Shown one piece after another: positions 22,355-30,796 of a DNA stretch of 54,271 nucleotides. The DNA lies in the NCBI GenBank assembly GCA_944385765.1, contig CALWYL010000008.1, positions 1 to 54,271 on the forward strand, given 5' to 3'. A program made the position numbers and the translations under genes. Below the pieces are notes generated by a model. It did not search any database. It was not told the DNA's origin and was given only the letters and a program-made list of their open reading frames with translations. Source of the DNA: an uncultured Oscillospiraceae bacterium (lineage in GTDB: Bacteria; Bacillota; Clostridia; Oscillospirales; Oscillospiraceae). Each line of letters begins with the position of its first letter. The first letter of the stretch is position 1.

Positions 22355-23407
22355 TCAAAATATGGCCATGAACAGCTTGGCCATCACGAAGCTTATGAGC
22401 CCGCAGCCCGGGAAGGTGAACACCCAGGTGAGCATCATGTCCTTCACCACGCCGAAGTTGATGGCGGAGAGCCTCTTCACCGCGCCCACGCCCATGATGG
22501 CGCTGGTCTTGGTGTGCGTGGTGGACACCGGTATGCCGAACAGGCTGGATATGAGCAGGCAGAAGGCCGCGGAGAGGTCTGCGGCAAAGCCCTGGTACTT
22601 CTCCAGCTTCACCATGTCCATGCCCACGGACTTGATAATCTTCTCTCCGCCCACGCTGGTGCCCAGGCCCATGACCACGCTGCACAGCAGCATCAGCCAC
22701 ACCGGGATCTCCACTCCGTGCACGCTGCTCTCCCCGTTGCAGAAGGCGAGGCCCAAAAACAGCACGCCGATGAATTTCTGGCCGTCCTGGGCGCCGTGCA
22801 TGAAGCTCATGGCCGCCGCGCCGAATATCTGCCCGTACTTGAACACCCCGTTGGTCCTCCGGCGGTCCATGCCGGCGCAGATTATGGTCAGCAGCTTGCA
22901 CACCACCCAGCCGATGGCGAAGCCCAACAGCAGGCTCATCACCAGCCCGTAGAGGACCTTCACCCACTCATCCATGTTTATGCCGCCGATGCCGTTCTGG
23001 ATAGCGATGGCGGCGCCGGAGAGCCCGGCAATCAGGCTGTGGCTCTCGCTGGTGGGGATGCCGAAGTACGAGGCCGTCACGCTGTAGACCACGATGGAGA
23101 ACAGCGCCGCGCACAGCGCTATCAGCGCGTCCTGCGTGTTGCCCCCGAAATCCACCATGTTGCTTATCGTGGACACCACCGAGCTGTTGATGTGCGTCAT
23201 TATGAGCACGCCCAGGAAATTGAACGCCGCGCTCATCAGTATGGCCGAGCGCACGTTCATGCAGCGGGTGCTGATGCACGTGGCGATGGCGTTGGGCGCG
23301 TCGGTCCAGCCGTTGACGAATATGACCCCCAGAGTCAGCACCACGGTGATAAGCATTATGGGGCTGGCGGTCATTTCACTGAGGAAATACGATAGCGATA
23401 CGTCCAT
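22355..23407 (-). CDS. pit: Pit-family inorganic phosphate transporter
   Basis: 350 residues with about ten membrane helices. The repeated family signature is seen in GWTDAPNAIAT (33-43) and in MHGAQDGQKF (about 213-222), and in the GIPVSTTHTKTSA segment. Pit permeases are secondary carriers for neutral metal-phosphate. It is the first gene of a two-gene operon with DUF47. The leader is about 160 nt. Pit genes are often unregulated; here repeated TTTACA boxes upstream suggest Pho control. Confidence 0.93.
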   Translation of the reverse strand: MDVSLSYFLSEMTASPIMLITVVLTLGVIFVNGWTDAPNAIATCISTRCMNVRSAILMSAAFNFLGVLIMTHINSSVVSTISNMVDFGGNTQDALIALCAALFSIVVYSVTASYFGIPTSESHSLIAGLSGAAIAIQNGIGGINMDEWVKVLYGLVMSLLLGFAIGWVVCKLLTIICAGMDRRRTNGVFKYGQIFGAAAMSFMHGAQDGQKFIGVLFLGLAFCNGESSVHGVEIPVWLMLLCSVVMGLGTSVGGEKIIKSVGMDMVKLEKYQGFAADLSAAFCLLISSLFGIPVSTTHTKTSAIMGVGAVKRLSAINFGVVKDMMLTWVFTFPGCGLISFVMAKLFMAIF

Positions 23408-23520
23408 TCAATGCCTCTTCTCTTTGTTCGCGCCTGTTCTGCGCAAAAAATAGACAGGACCTCTGGATAGAAGCCCTGCCAGGTAGAGCGCACACCGCGC
23501 GCACCTGCCGCTGTGAATAA

Positions 23521-23541
23521 ATAGGGGACGCAATCCCCTAT
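23521..23541 (-). promoter_or_regulatory. Hairpin in the pit leader
   Basis: ATAGGGGA and TCCCCTAT form an 8-bp stem with a five-base loop in the minus-strand leader, followed by TTATTC. It could act as a weak attenuator or simply stabilise the leader. Confidence 0.4.
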
Positions 23542-23572
23542 GACAGACTCCACCACTTATCCCAGCACAAAT

Positions 23573-23601
23573 ACAATAACATTCCTCTCCCCGCCCGTCA
23601 A
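23573..23601 (-). promoter_or_regulatory. Promoter of pit-DUF47
   Basis: Minus strand TTGACG (23596-23601), 17-bp spacer, TATTGT (23573-23578). Start near 23566. Confidence 0.75.
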
Positions 23602-23619
23602 TAGTCACTTTAATCAGAT

Positions 23620-23666
23620 TTTACAGCAATATAACAGTAAATTTTACATTTTACACTCTCTTTACA
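23620..23666. promoter_or_regulatory. Probable Pho box (repeated TTTACA)
   Basis: On the plus strand TTTACA occurs at 23620, 23643, 23650 and 23661, with a near copy ATAACA at 23631. Most steps are 11-12 bp, the period of PhoP/PhoB direct repeats (consensus TT(A/T/C)ACA with about 5-bp spacers). The array lies about 20-65 bp upstream of the pit -35 box, the normal place for activation. Confidence 0.6.
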
Positions 23667-23715
23667 CCGGGCGCCCCCGCTCATGGGAGGGCGGGGGCGC
23701 GCCCGCCCTCCCGTA
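23667..23715 (-). terminator. GC-rich hairpins after the symporter gene
   Basis: Two alternative stems can form: GGGAGGGCGGG with CCCGCCCTCCC, or GGGCGCGCCCCCGC with GCGGGGGCGCCC. Neither has a U run, so it may be a weak or Rho-type end. The rest of 23408-23728 holds only the pit control region. Confidence 0.45.
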
Positions 23716-23728
23716 AGAGGCCGTGTTT

Positions 23729-25279
23729 TCACCTGCCCGCCTTTACCTCCTCGAATTCGCGCTCTATCTGCGCCGAGGGCGGGGCCGTGAGCAGGGACAC
23801 CACCACGATGCAGAGGCTGGAGAAGATGAAGGCCGGCAGCAGCTCATATATGGCCCAGACGCCGCCCAGGCGGCTTATGCCCAGGTTCCACACGAACACC
23901 ATCACGCCGCCGCCTATCATGCCGGCGATGGCGCCGGCGCGGTTGGTGCGCTTCCAGAACAGGCTGAAGAGCATCAGCGGCCCGAATGTGGCGCCGAAGC
24001 CCGCCCAGGCGAAGCTGACTATGGAGAATATCACGCTGTTCTCGTCCAGCGCTATCACTATCGCTATGGCCGCCACGGCCAGGAGCGTCAGACGGGACAC
24101 CGTCATCACCTGCCGGTCGCTGGCATCCCGGCGCAGCAGGCCCTGGTAGATGTTCTTGGCCAGCGCCGAGGCCGCTATCAGCAGATAGGAGTCCGAGGAG
24201 CTTATGGTCGCCGCCAGTATGCCCGCCATCACGAAGCCGGCCAGCAGCGGCGGCAGCAGGTTGGTGGAGAGCAGGATGAACACGTTCTCCGCCTCCGACG
24301 AGGTGGTCAGCTCCGTGGGGAACAGTGTCCTGCCCACGAGGCCTATGAACACGGCCACGGTCAGGGATATCACCACCCACACGGTGGCTATGCGCCTCGA
24401 GCGCGTCAGCTCGCGCTCCTCGCGTATGGCCATGAAGCGCAGCAGCACCTGCGGCATGCCGAAGTAGCCCAGGCCCCAGGCCAGCATGGAGGCCACGGAG
24501 AGCAGGCTGTAGTCCCCGGCCGCGCCGAACTGCGGCACGCCGTTGACAACCTGCTGCACCCCGTCCACCGTCACGGGCGTGGCGATGCCGAAGAACTCCA
24601 GGAAGCCGGGTATGGACCGCGCGTTGGAGATGACGGCGTCAAAGCCGCCGGCGGTCACCGTGCCGACTACAACGATTATGGTCAGAGCCACCACCATGAC
24701 TATCGCCTGCATGAAGTCCGAGGCGCTCTCCGCCAGGAAGCCGCCTATCAGGGTATAGAGCAGCACGAATACCGCACCCACTATCATCATCGGCACATAG
24801 CCGAAGCCGAAGAGGGTGGAGAACAGCTTGCCGCAGGTCACGAGGCAGCTGGAGGCGTACACGGTGAAGAATATCAGTATGAACACCGCCGCGATGGTCA
24901 TGATGACCTTCCGGTTCTCGTGGAACCTGTTGGAGAAGTACTCCGGCAGCGTGATGGCCCTCGCCTTCTCGCTGTAGCGCCGCAGGCGCTTGGAGGTTAT
25001 GAGCCAGTTTATGTATGTGCCCACCGCCAGGCCGATGGCCGTCCAGGCGGCGTCCGCCAGGCCGCACCAGTAGGCCACGCCCGGCAGGCCCATGAGCAGC
25101 CAGCCCGACATGTCCGAGGCCTCGGCGCTCATCGCCGTCACCCAGGGCCCCAGGCTCCTGCCGCCCAGAAAATAGTCCTCAGAACTCCTGTTCGCCCGCT
25201 TGGCGAACACCACGCCTATCACGATAACCGCCGCCATATATATCACCATGGCCAGCAGTATTTTCATCGTGTCCCCCAT
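23729..25279 (-). CDS. Sodium:solute symporter, PutP (Na+/proline) type
   Basis: 516 residues with about 12-13 membrane helices, SSS family. N-terminal DYFLGGRSLGPWVTAMSAEASDMSGW (about 31-56) is the sodium-site region typical of PutP, and SSSDSYLLIAASALAKNIY (about 346-364) is the second sodium motif. AGGAGG lies six bases before the ATG at 25279; an earlier ATG (25312) has no ribosome site and a later one is too far away. Imported solute is probably proline, but betaines or other acids are possible. Its divergent LysR neighbour is a likely regulator. Confidence 0.88.
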   Translation of the reverse strand: MGDTMKILLAMVIYMAAVIVIGVVFAKRANRSSEDYFLGGRSLGPWVTAMSAEASDMSGWLLMGLPGVAYWCGLADAAWTAIGLAVGTYINWLITSKRLRRYSEKARAITLPEYFSNRFHENRKVIMTIAAVFILIFFTVYASSCLVTCGKLFSTLFGFGYVPMMIVGAVFVLLYTLIGGFLAESASDFMQAIVMVVALTIIVVVGTVTAGGFDAVISNARSIPGFLEFFGIATPVTVDGVQQVVNGVPQFGAAGDYSLLSVASMLAWGLGYFGMPQVLLRFMAIREERELTRSRRIATVWVVISLTVAVFIGLVGRTLFPTELTTSSEAENVFILLSTNLLPPLLAGFVMAGILAATISSSDSYLLIAASALAKNIYQGLLRRDASDRQVMTVSRLTLLAVAAIAIVIALDENSVIFSIVSFAWAGFGATFGPLMLFSLFWKRTNRAGAIAGMIGGGVMVFVWNLGISRLGGVWAIYELLPAFIFSSLCIVVVSLLTAPPSAQIEREFEEVKAGR

Positions 25280-25312
25280 GATTTCCCTCCTACATGAATA
25301 AAATAAATGCAA

Positions 25313-25328
25313 TACATTAAAAAATGTA
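25313..25328. promoter_or_regulatory. 16-bp palindrome in the symporter leader
   Basis: TACATT-AAAA-AATGTA, extended by further matching flanking bases, lies just downstream of the start site expected for the symporter. It may be an operator or a small mRNA hairpin. Confidence 0.5.
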
Positions 25329-25341
25329 ATGACATGCGCCT

Positions 25342-25370
25342 ATTTTACTCGCCCCCGGGGCGGAAATCAA
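25342..25370 (-). promoter_or_regulatory. Promoter of the symporter gene
   Basis: Minus strand TTGATT (25365-25370), 17-bp GC-rich spacer, TAAAAT (25342-25347). Confidence 0.72.
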
Positions 25371-25410
25371 GCCCCCAAGCCCAATTTGTCCTCGCATTTC
25401 CCCGGAAATT

Positions 25411-25419
25411 TGCTATAAT
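25411..25419 (+). promoter_or_regulatory. Extended -10 promoter of the LysR gene
   Basis: TGC-TATAAT, a perfect extended -10, with a poor -35 at 25391. LysR genes are commonly weakly expressed and self-controlled, which suits this arrangement. Confidence 0.65.
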
Positions 25420-25484
25420 CATTAATATAGATACGGCATCAGCCGCCAGGCATTCAAAAAATTCATGTAACGGAGGTGCGGAGC

Positions 25485-26372
25485 GTGTCCGTCAAGAAAT
25501 ATGAGGTGCTGCTCAAGGCCGTGGAACTGGGCAGCCTGACCCGCGCGGCGGAGGTCATGGGCCTCACGCAGTCGGGCGTCAGCCACATAGTCGGCTCCAT
25601 AGAGTCGGAGCTGGGCGTGCGGCTGCTCAACCGGGGGCGCTCGCGCGCCGTTTTGACGCCGGAGGGCGAGCTGCTGCTGCCGGCCATCCGCGGCATAGTG
25701 CACAGCGCCGAGCAGCTGCGCCAGCTCTCGGCGGCCATCAACGGCCTGAGCTGCGGCACGGTGCGCATCGGCGCTTTCACCAGCGTGGCCGTGCACTGGC
25801 TGCCCGGCATGCTGAAGACCTTCTCCGCCCAGTACCCCTCGGTGGAGATAGAGCTGCTCAGCGGCGACTACCACGACATAGCCTGCTGGGTCTCCTCCGG
25901 CGAGGTGGACATCGCCTTCACCGCCTACCCCGAAGAGCTCTCCTGCCGCTGCATACCCCTGCGGGAGGACCGGTTGCTGGCCGTGCTCCCTGCGGACCAC
26001 CCCCTGGCGCACGCCGGAGTTTATCCTCTCTCCCGCGCGGCCGACGAGCCCTTCATCAGCCTGCTGAAGGAGAGCGACCACGACGCGCGGCGCGCCCTGG
26101 AGAGCGCCGGCATCACCCCCCGCGTGAAGTACTACACCAAGGACGACTACGCCATCATAGCCATGGTGGAGTGCGGCCTGGGCATGTCCATCATGCCGGA
26201 GCTGCTGCTGCGCGGCCAGTCGCGCCAGATAGCCGTGCTCCCGCTCGACCCGCCCGTCACGCGCGTGATAAACCTGGCCATACCTGACCCCGCCGGCGGC
26301 AGCCCAGCCGCGAGGGCCTTCGCCTCCCACGCCGCCGCCTGGCTGGAGGAAAACGAGCCGCGAAGGCCCTGA
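25485..26372 (+). CDS. LysR-family transcriptional regulator
   Basis: 295 residues. Winged helix-turn-helix at 1-60 (LGSLTRAAEVMGLTQSGVSH) followed by the two-lobe effector domain from about 85 to 285. I start at the GTG at 25485; the GTG at 25476 is part of the GGAGG ribosome site. It is divergent from the Na+/solute symporter with overlapping control regions, the usual layout for a LysR regulator and its target. The effector is unknown; the symporter's substrate is a fair guess. Confidence 0.9.
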   Translation: MSVKKYEVLLKAVELGSLTRAAEVMGLTQSGVSHIVGSIESELGVRLLNRGRSRAVLTPEGELLLPAIRGIVHSAEQLRQLSAAINGLSCGTVRIGAFTSVAVHWLPGMLKTFSAQYPSVEIELLSGDYHDIACWVSSGEVDIAFTAYPEELSCRCIPLREDRLLAVLPADHPLAHAGVYPLSRAADEPFISLLKESDHDARRALESAGITPRVKYYTKDDYAIIAMVECGLGMSIMPELLLRGQSRQIAVLPLDPPVTRVINLAIPDPAGGSPAARAFASHAAAWLEENEPRRP

Positions 26373-26412
26373 CAGGTCTCCGCCCAAGCCGGGGTGGCCC
26401 CCGCAGTCCCCC

Positions 26413-26444
26413 CCCCAATAAAAACGCCGGGCCGCGCCCGGCGT
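26413..26444 (-). terminator. Intrinsic terminator of the comEC-holA-rnmV transcript
   Basis: Minus strand 9-bp stem ACGCCGGGC / GCCCGGCGT (26436-26444 with 26424-26432) followed by TTTTATTGG. A second long stem without T run lies at about 26458-26493. Confidence 0.75.
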
Positions 26445-26509
26445 CGACAAGGAGCCGCCGGGGGCGGAGCGCGCTGTGCGCTCCGCCCCCGGACCCCAAT
26501 ATTTACGCC

Positions 26510-26538
26510 TTGCCCAGCCCCGGTGCGCGGTATACAAT
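26510..26538 (+). promoter_or_regulatory. Promoter of the small membrane protein gene
   Basis: TTGCCC (26510-26515), 17-bp spacer, TACAAT (26533-26538). Confidence 0.6.
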
Positions 26539-26555
26539 GGCCCCGAGGTGATTTT

Positions 26556-26798
26556 ATGCTGCGCACGTTCCGCCGCATGCTCTCCATGTGCGACGCGGCC
26601 TGGGAAGTGACGAGGCGCTCGCTCGCGCTCTGCTGCGTGCTGCTCTTCTGCGCCTTCGCGCTGCTCGTCGACGCCGGGCCCTACACGGCCGAGACCTATT
26701 CTACATACCGCCTGGCCTGGGAGCTGGCCTCGGCGCCCCAGTGGATACTACTGCTCGCCGTGCTCGCCGCCGCCGTCATCGAGGACCGCTGCGTCTGA
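26556..26798 (+). CDS. Small two-span membrane protein of unknown function
   Basis: 80 residues. A basic amphipathic start (MLRTFRRMLSMCDAAWEVTRR) is followed by one membrane helix (about 23-41), a short polar loop with Tyr-rich YTAETYSTYRL, and a second helix (about 63-76), ending in charged EDRCV. GAGGTG lies five bases before the ATG, and its own promoter is at 26510-26538, so it is unlikely to be a chance frame. The last 51 bp overlap the end of rnmV, tail to tail. I do not know a function. Confidence 0.65.
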   Translation: MLRTFRRMLSMCDAAWEVTRRSLALCCVLLFCAFALLVDAGPYTAETYSTYRLAWELASAPQWILLLAVLAAAVIEDRCV

Positions 26799-27389
26799 GA
26801 GCCCCAGCTCGCGGAGCAGCTCTTCGCGCGTGTACAGCGAGTTGAGCACGTCCAGCATGGCGTTGGCGCTCAGCCTCTCCGGCAGCGATAGCCTTCTCAG
26901 AAGCGCGCGGCGCCTCTCCGCGCTGCCCGCTCCGCCGGCCAGGCCCATCGCGGCCAGGTCGGCCTTCGTCAGTTCCCCCCGCGCCGCGCCCGCCGCCTCC
27001 CCGCCCATGTGGGCCCCGGCCCGGCGCAGGGCCTCTATCAGCACCCCGCGCTCCATGCCCTCCACTCCCAGTTTCCCCTCCCGGGAGGGTGCGGACTTCC
27101 GCCGCTCCCGCCCGTAGATGTCGGGGATGTAGGCGTGTTTCACCAGCGCGGGGTCTATGGCGCCCTTGAGGCGCGAGCGTATCATGAAGCCCGCGGCGTC
27201 GCTGTCGGTGAGTATCACCAGTCCGCGCGCGGCGGCCAGCCGGCGGAGGAGCGCGAGCTTTTCCGCGTCTCTGTTTATGCCGAAGCCGCCGGTCTCTATT
27301 ATCACCGCGTCGAATATCTGCGAGAGGGTGTTCTTGTCATAGCGCCCCTCCACCACTATGACCTCCCTCACCGGTATCAGCCCGCTCAT
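26748..27389 (-). CDS. rnmV: Ribonuclease M5 (5S rRNA maturation)
   Basis: 213 residues. Toprim domain in the first 100 residues with Glu14 in VVEGRYDKN and the DSDAAG motif at 62-67, then the C-terminal domain typical of RNase M5. The enzyme trims 5S rRNA precursors together with ribosomal protein L18. It is slightly longer than usual (about 190) because of an acidic/Gly-rich C-terminal tail, which is the part overlapping the opposite gene. ATG overlaps the holA stop by four bases. It is usually next to ksgA in Firmicutes; here it follows comEC and holA. Confidence 0.9.
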   Translation of the reverse strand: MSGLIPVREVIVVEGRYDKNTLSQIFDAVIIETGGFGINRDAEKLALLRRLAAARGLVILTDSDAAGFMIRSRLKGAIDPALVKHAYIPDIYGRERRKSAPSREGKLGVEGMERGVLIEALRRAGAHMGGEAAGAARGELTKADLAAMGLAGGAGSAERRRALLRRLSLPERLSANAMLDVLNSLYTREELLRELGLSDAAVLDDGGGEHGEQ

Positions 27390-28429
27390 GACACGGCCAG
27401 CCTTATCAGCAGCTCGCGCAGCAGCTCCCCGTCGTCCACCGGGCTGCTCTTCATCGCGTAGTCCGCCTCGGCGCAGAGCTCCACGGCCGAGGCCAGGTAA
27501 CCTGTGTCCAGCCTGCGGGCGGTGTTCATCAGCTTGTCCAGGGCAAAGCTGTATCTGATGCCGCAGTTTTTCTCCACGAATTCCCGGCCCAGCCCGTCCT
27601 CGATGGCCGCGCGGGCCGTGTACAGCCGGCGCATCTGCATGCCGATGACCGCCAGGGCCATTATCGGCTCCTCGCCCGCCGAGAGCAGCTCGTGCAGCTG
27701 CCGCGCCGCCCCGTCGTAGTCGCCGTCCGCCAGGCAGTCGGCCAGTTTGAACACCTGGGCCTCCGGTATGGGGCTCGCCAGGCGCTCCACGTCCTCCGCC
27801 GTCACCTCGCGCCCCGGGGTACCGGCGGCTATCTTGGCTATCTCCGGGATGAGGCCGTTCATCAGCTCGCCGCTGGTCATTATCAGCGCGGCGCAGGCCT
27901 CGGGGCCCACGTCCTTGTCCAGCGCGGCGAAGCGTTTGCGTATCCAGTTCATCAGCTGGCCCTGGCCCTGGGGCGTGAAGTCCACGGCCCGGCCCAGGCG
28001 GCAGAGCAGCTTGGCGGCTTTCAGCCTCATGTCCGGCTCGTAATCGCTGGAGAGCACGAACACCAGCGTGCAGTAGTCCGGTATGTCGGAGACTATCCTC
28101 TCCAGCTCCGACACCTCCGCGTCCCGGCAGCGGTTGAGGTCGAAGCCCCGCACCTCCACCAGCGTGCGCTCCGTGGTGAAGGGCAGGGAGTTCACCGCCT
28201 CCGCCAGGGCGCGCAGGTCCGGCTGCGCCGCGTCGAAGCGGTGATAGGCGAAGCCGTCGTCCCCCTCCGGCAGGCAGAGCGCGCGCAACCCCCGCAGGAA
28301 GTCCTCCCGCAGATAGTCCTCCCTGCCGTAAAGCAGATAGAGCCTCCCCGGCCCATCCGCCTTCAGCTCGCGCCGGAGCGCGGCGTAGTCCAGCTTTTCC
28401 GCCTTGTTTTTTCCCGTCTTTTTAGCCAT
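27386..28429 (-). CDS. holA: DNA polymerase III delta subunit
   Basis: 347 residues, the standard length. HolA is the clamp-loader subunit that opens the sliding clamp. Recognised by LYLLYGREDYLREDFLRGL (about 30-48) and the C-terminal ..YAMKSSPVDDGELLRELLIRL motif. The N-terminal MAKKTGKNKAEK is a basic extension. The gene overlaps comEC by 8 bp and rnmV by 4 bp, so the three are translated in a coupled way. The comEC-holA order is common in Firmicutes. Confidence 0.93.
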   Translation of the reverse strand: MAKKTGKNKAEKLDYAALRRELKADGPGRLYLLYGREDYLREDFLRGLRALCLPEGDDGFAYHRFDAAQPDLRALAEAVNSLPFTTERTLVEVRGFDLNRCRDAEVSELERIVSDIPDYCTLVFVLSSDYEPDMRLKAAKLLCRLGRAVDFTPQGQGQLMNWIRKRFAALDKDVGPEACAALIMTSGELMNGLIPEIAKIAAGTPGREVTAEDVERLASPIPEAQVFKLADCLADGDYDGAARQLHELLSAGEEPIMALAVIGMQMRRLYTARAAIEDGLGREFVEKNCGIRYSFALDKLMNTARRLDTGYLASAVELCAEADYAMKSSPVDDGELLRELLIRLAVS

Positions 28430-30704
28430 CTGTCCCTATCCTCACAGTTATGCTGCCGTCCAGGTCCGTCCTGTAGACCTCCGCTCCGGCCAGGTTCAGC
28501 CGGGCCAGGGCCTCCCCGGTGGGGTGTCCGTAGCTGTTGTATCCCACGGATATCACCGCCGTCTCCGGCCTCACGGCCTCCAGCAGCTCAAAGCTGGTGG
28601 AGTATTTCGAGCCGTGGTGGCCCACGGCCAGTATGTCCACGTCCGGCGCGCCGCGCTCAACAAACTCGCGCTCCACCGCCATGTCCACGTCCCCCATAAC
28701 CAGCGCGTCCGTCTCCCCCAGGGAGGCCAGGACTATCACGCCCCGCTCGTTCTCGTCCCCGGCCTCCGCCGGGGCGAAGAGCGTGAGGTCTATGTCCCCC
28801 GCCGAGGTCTCCACGTCCTCGTCGTCGACGAACAGCACCTCAGTCCCGTGTCTCTCCGCCGCGGCCAGCAGTTCCTCCAGCAGTTCGTCGGAGTCCTCGG
28901 CCGCCCTGGGTATGTACAGCTCGCCCACGTCGAGCCGGGCTATGAGCCTGGCCGCCCCATTGGCGTGGTCGGCGTGCAGATGCGTGAGCACCAGCGCGTC
29001 CACCTCCCGCCGGCCGCGGCTCAGCAGATATTCCGACGCCGTGTCCCCGGCGTTGTCCCAGCTGTTCTTACCCCCGCAGTCTATCACCGCGGCATGCTCC
29101 CCGTCAAGCGCCAGGGTGCAGGAGCCCTGGCCCACGTCCAGGAACACCAGCCCCCTCCCGCTCTTCCCGGCCGCCGAGGCGCTGAACGCCACGGCGGCGA
29201 GCGCCAGCAGGCAGGAGAGCGCGGGGGCGAGCGGCCGCAGCTTCCCGCCCCGGCCGCGGGCCAGCCACGCCAGACCGAACACGCCGTAGCAGAACGCCAG
29301 CCACCAGCTCACCAGCTTGTCCGCCGTGTACACGGCGGCGCAGGGCAGCGAGGACATGGCCTCCGCGCAGAGGCAGATGTACCTGGCCGGCCAGGCGTCC
29401 AGCCAGGCGATGGCCGCGCCCAGCGGCTCGAACACGAAGTCCAGTATCACCGCCGCCAGGCCCAGGATGAAGCAGCCGGACACCGCCCAGAGCGTCAGCA
29501 GATTGGTCAGCGGGGCCACCAGCGAGACATAGCCGAATATCAGTGCCACCACCGGCGCTGTGAACACCGTGGAGCCCGCCGTGCCCGCCAGGGTCGCCAT
29601 GATGAAGGCCCTCACGCGGGCGCGGAACCCTTCGGGCTTTTTCCACCGGGCGTCCAGCCAGCTATAGACCTGCGGCGTCACCACGATTATGCCCGCCATG
29701 GAGGCGAAGGAGAGCTGCAGCCCCGCCGCGGCGATGGAGAGCGGGTTCGCGATGAGCAGCAGTATCAGCGCCGCCCCCAGGCTGGTCAGGGCGTCGGCCT
29801 CCCTCCGCGCCAGCGGGGCGGCCATCACCAGCAGCAGCATGACGCAGGCCCTGACTATGCTGGGCGTGGCCCCGGTCATCAGCGTGAAGAGCAGCGCCGC
29901 CGGTATCCCCAGCAGTGAGGAGCGCCTCCTGCCCACCAGCGCGGCCAGGAAGGCGTAGAGATAGCTCAAATGCATGCCGGAGACCGCCACCACATGCCTT
30001 ATGCCGCTCTCATCCAGGGCGTGCTCCAGCTCGTGGTCCTCGTCCAGGCCCGCCGTCTCCCCCATGAGCAGCGCACGCATAAAGCCGCCAACATCCCGTG
30101 GGAATAGCCGCTCCGCCGCCGAGTCCACCGCCCCGGCCAGCTCCGCCGGGAAACTGAGGGCGCTGCGCCAGTCCCGGCCCAGGACCCTGCTCTCCGCCCT
30201 CAGGGTGGCCCGCAGCAGGATGCCGCGCGAGGCGTAGATGTCCGTCTCGGAGCCGTATTTCTCCGTGGCGGAGCTCGCGCGCACGGCGAGCTCCACCCTG
30301 TCGCCGGGCCTCAGATAACCCATGTAGCCGTCGTAGTCGTAGACCGCCGCCCGGACGGCCGGCAGGCCCTCCGTCTCCAGACGCACATAGGTCATGGCGA
30401 AGTCCTCGTCCCGCCGCGGGCACTCCAGCACCCTGGCCGTCAGCGTGAGCTCCCTCCCGTCCAGCTCCGCGGCCGGCCGCACGAAGAGCAGGGTATAGCC
30501 CCAGTACCAGGACACGCCCAGGGCGGCGGAGATGAGCAAAGTGAGCGCGCGCACGCGCCAGTCGCCGCGCAGCAGCAGGGCCGCCGGCAGTGAGAGGGCG
30601 AGCAGCGCCGCCCCCAGCCAGGGCAGCCAGCCCAGCGGCAGCATATAGTGCGCCGCCGCGGCCGCCCCGCCCAGGGCGCAGGCCGCGGTGAAGAGTGTCC
30701 TCAC
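28422..30704 (-). CDS. comEC: ComEC/Rec2-family DNA uptake channel
   Basis: 760 residues. N-terminal membrane region and OB-like DUF4131 part (about 1-200), the competence domain with many helices (about 200-500, marked by ESGIRHVVAVSGMHLSYLYA), and a C-terminal metallo-beta-lactamase domain with THLHADHANG. ComEC brings single-stranded DNA across the membrane during transformation. It starts with GTG at 30704, preceded by a G-rich site. comEA is not adjacent and no pilus genes are in the window, so competence itself is not shown. Confidence 0.93.
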   Translation of the reverse strand: MRTLFTAACALGGAAAAAHYMLPLGWLPWLGAALLALSLPAALLLRGDWRVRALTLLISAALGVSWYWGYTLLFVRPAAELDGRELTLTARVLECPRRDEDFAMTYVRLETEGLPAVRAAVYDYDGYMGYLRPGDRVELAVRASSATEKYGSETDIYASRGILLRATLRAESRVLGRDWRSALSFPAELAGAVDSAAERLFPRDVGGFMRALLMGETAGLDEDHELEHALDESGIRHVVAVSGMHLSYLYAFLAALVGRRRSSLLGIPAALLFTLMTGATPSIVRACVMLLLVMAAPLARREADALTSLGAALILLLIANPLSIAAAGLQLSFASMAGIIVVTPQVYSWLDARWKKPEGFRARVRAFIMATLAGTAGSTVFTAPVVALIFGYVSLVAPLTNLLTLWAVSGCFILGLAAVILDFVFEPLGAAIAWLDAWPARYICLCAEAMSSLPCAAVYTADKLVSWWLAFCYGVFGLAWLARGRGGKLRPLAPALSCLLALAAVAFSASAAGKSGRGLVFLDVGQGSCTLALDGEHAAVIDCGGKNSWDNAGDTASEYLLSRGRREVDALVLTHLHADHANGAARLIARLDVGELYIPRAAEDSDELLEELLAAAERHGTEVLFVDDEDVETSAGDIDLTLFAPAEAGDENERGVIVLASLGETDALVMGDVDMAVEREFVERGAPDVDILAVGHHGSKYSTSFELLEAVRPETAVISVGYNSYGHPTGEALARLNLAGAEVYRTDLDGSITVRIGTDG

Positions 30705-30724
30705 GCCGTTCCCCCCTTCTCATC

Positions 30725-30761
30725 CCCAACAAGAGGCCGGGGCGGCTGAGCCGCCCCGGCC
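30725..30761 (-). terminator. Intrinsic terminator of ilvE
   Basis: 12-bp stem GGCCGGGGCGGC / GCCGCCCCGGCC (30735-30761) followed on the minus strand by TCTTGTTGG. Confidence 0.7.
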
Positions 30762-30796
30762 GCTGCCTGTTCGACATCTGCGGGCGCGATATAGCC

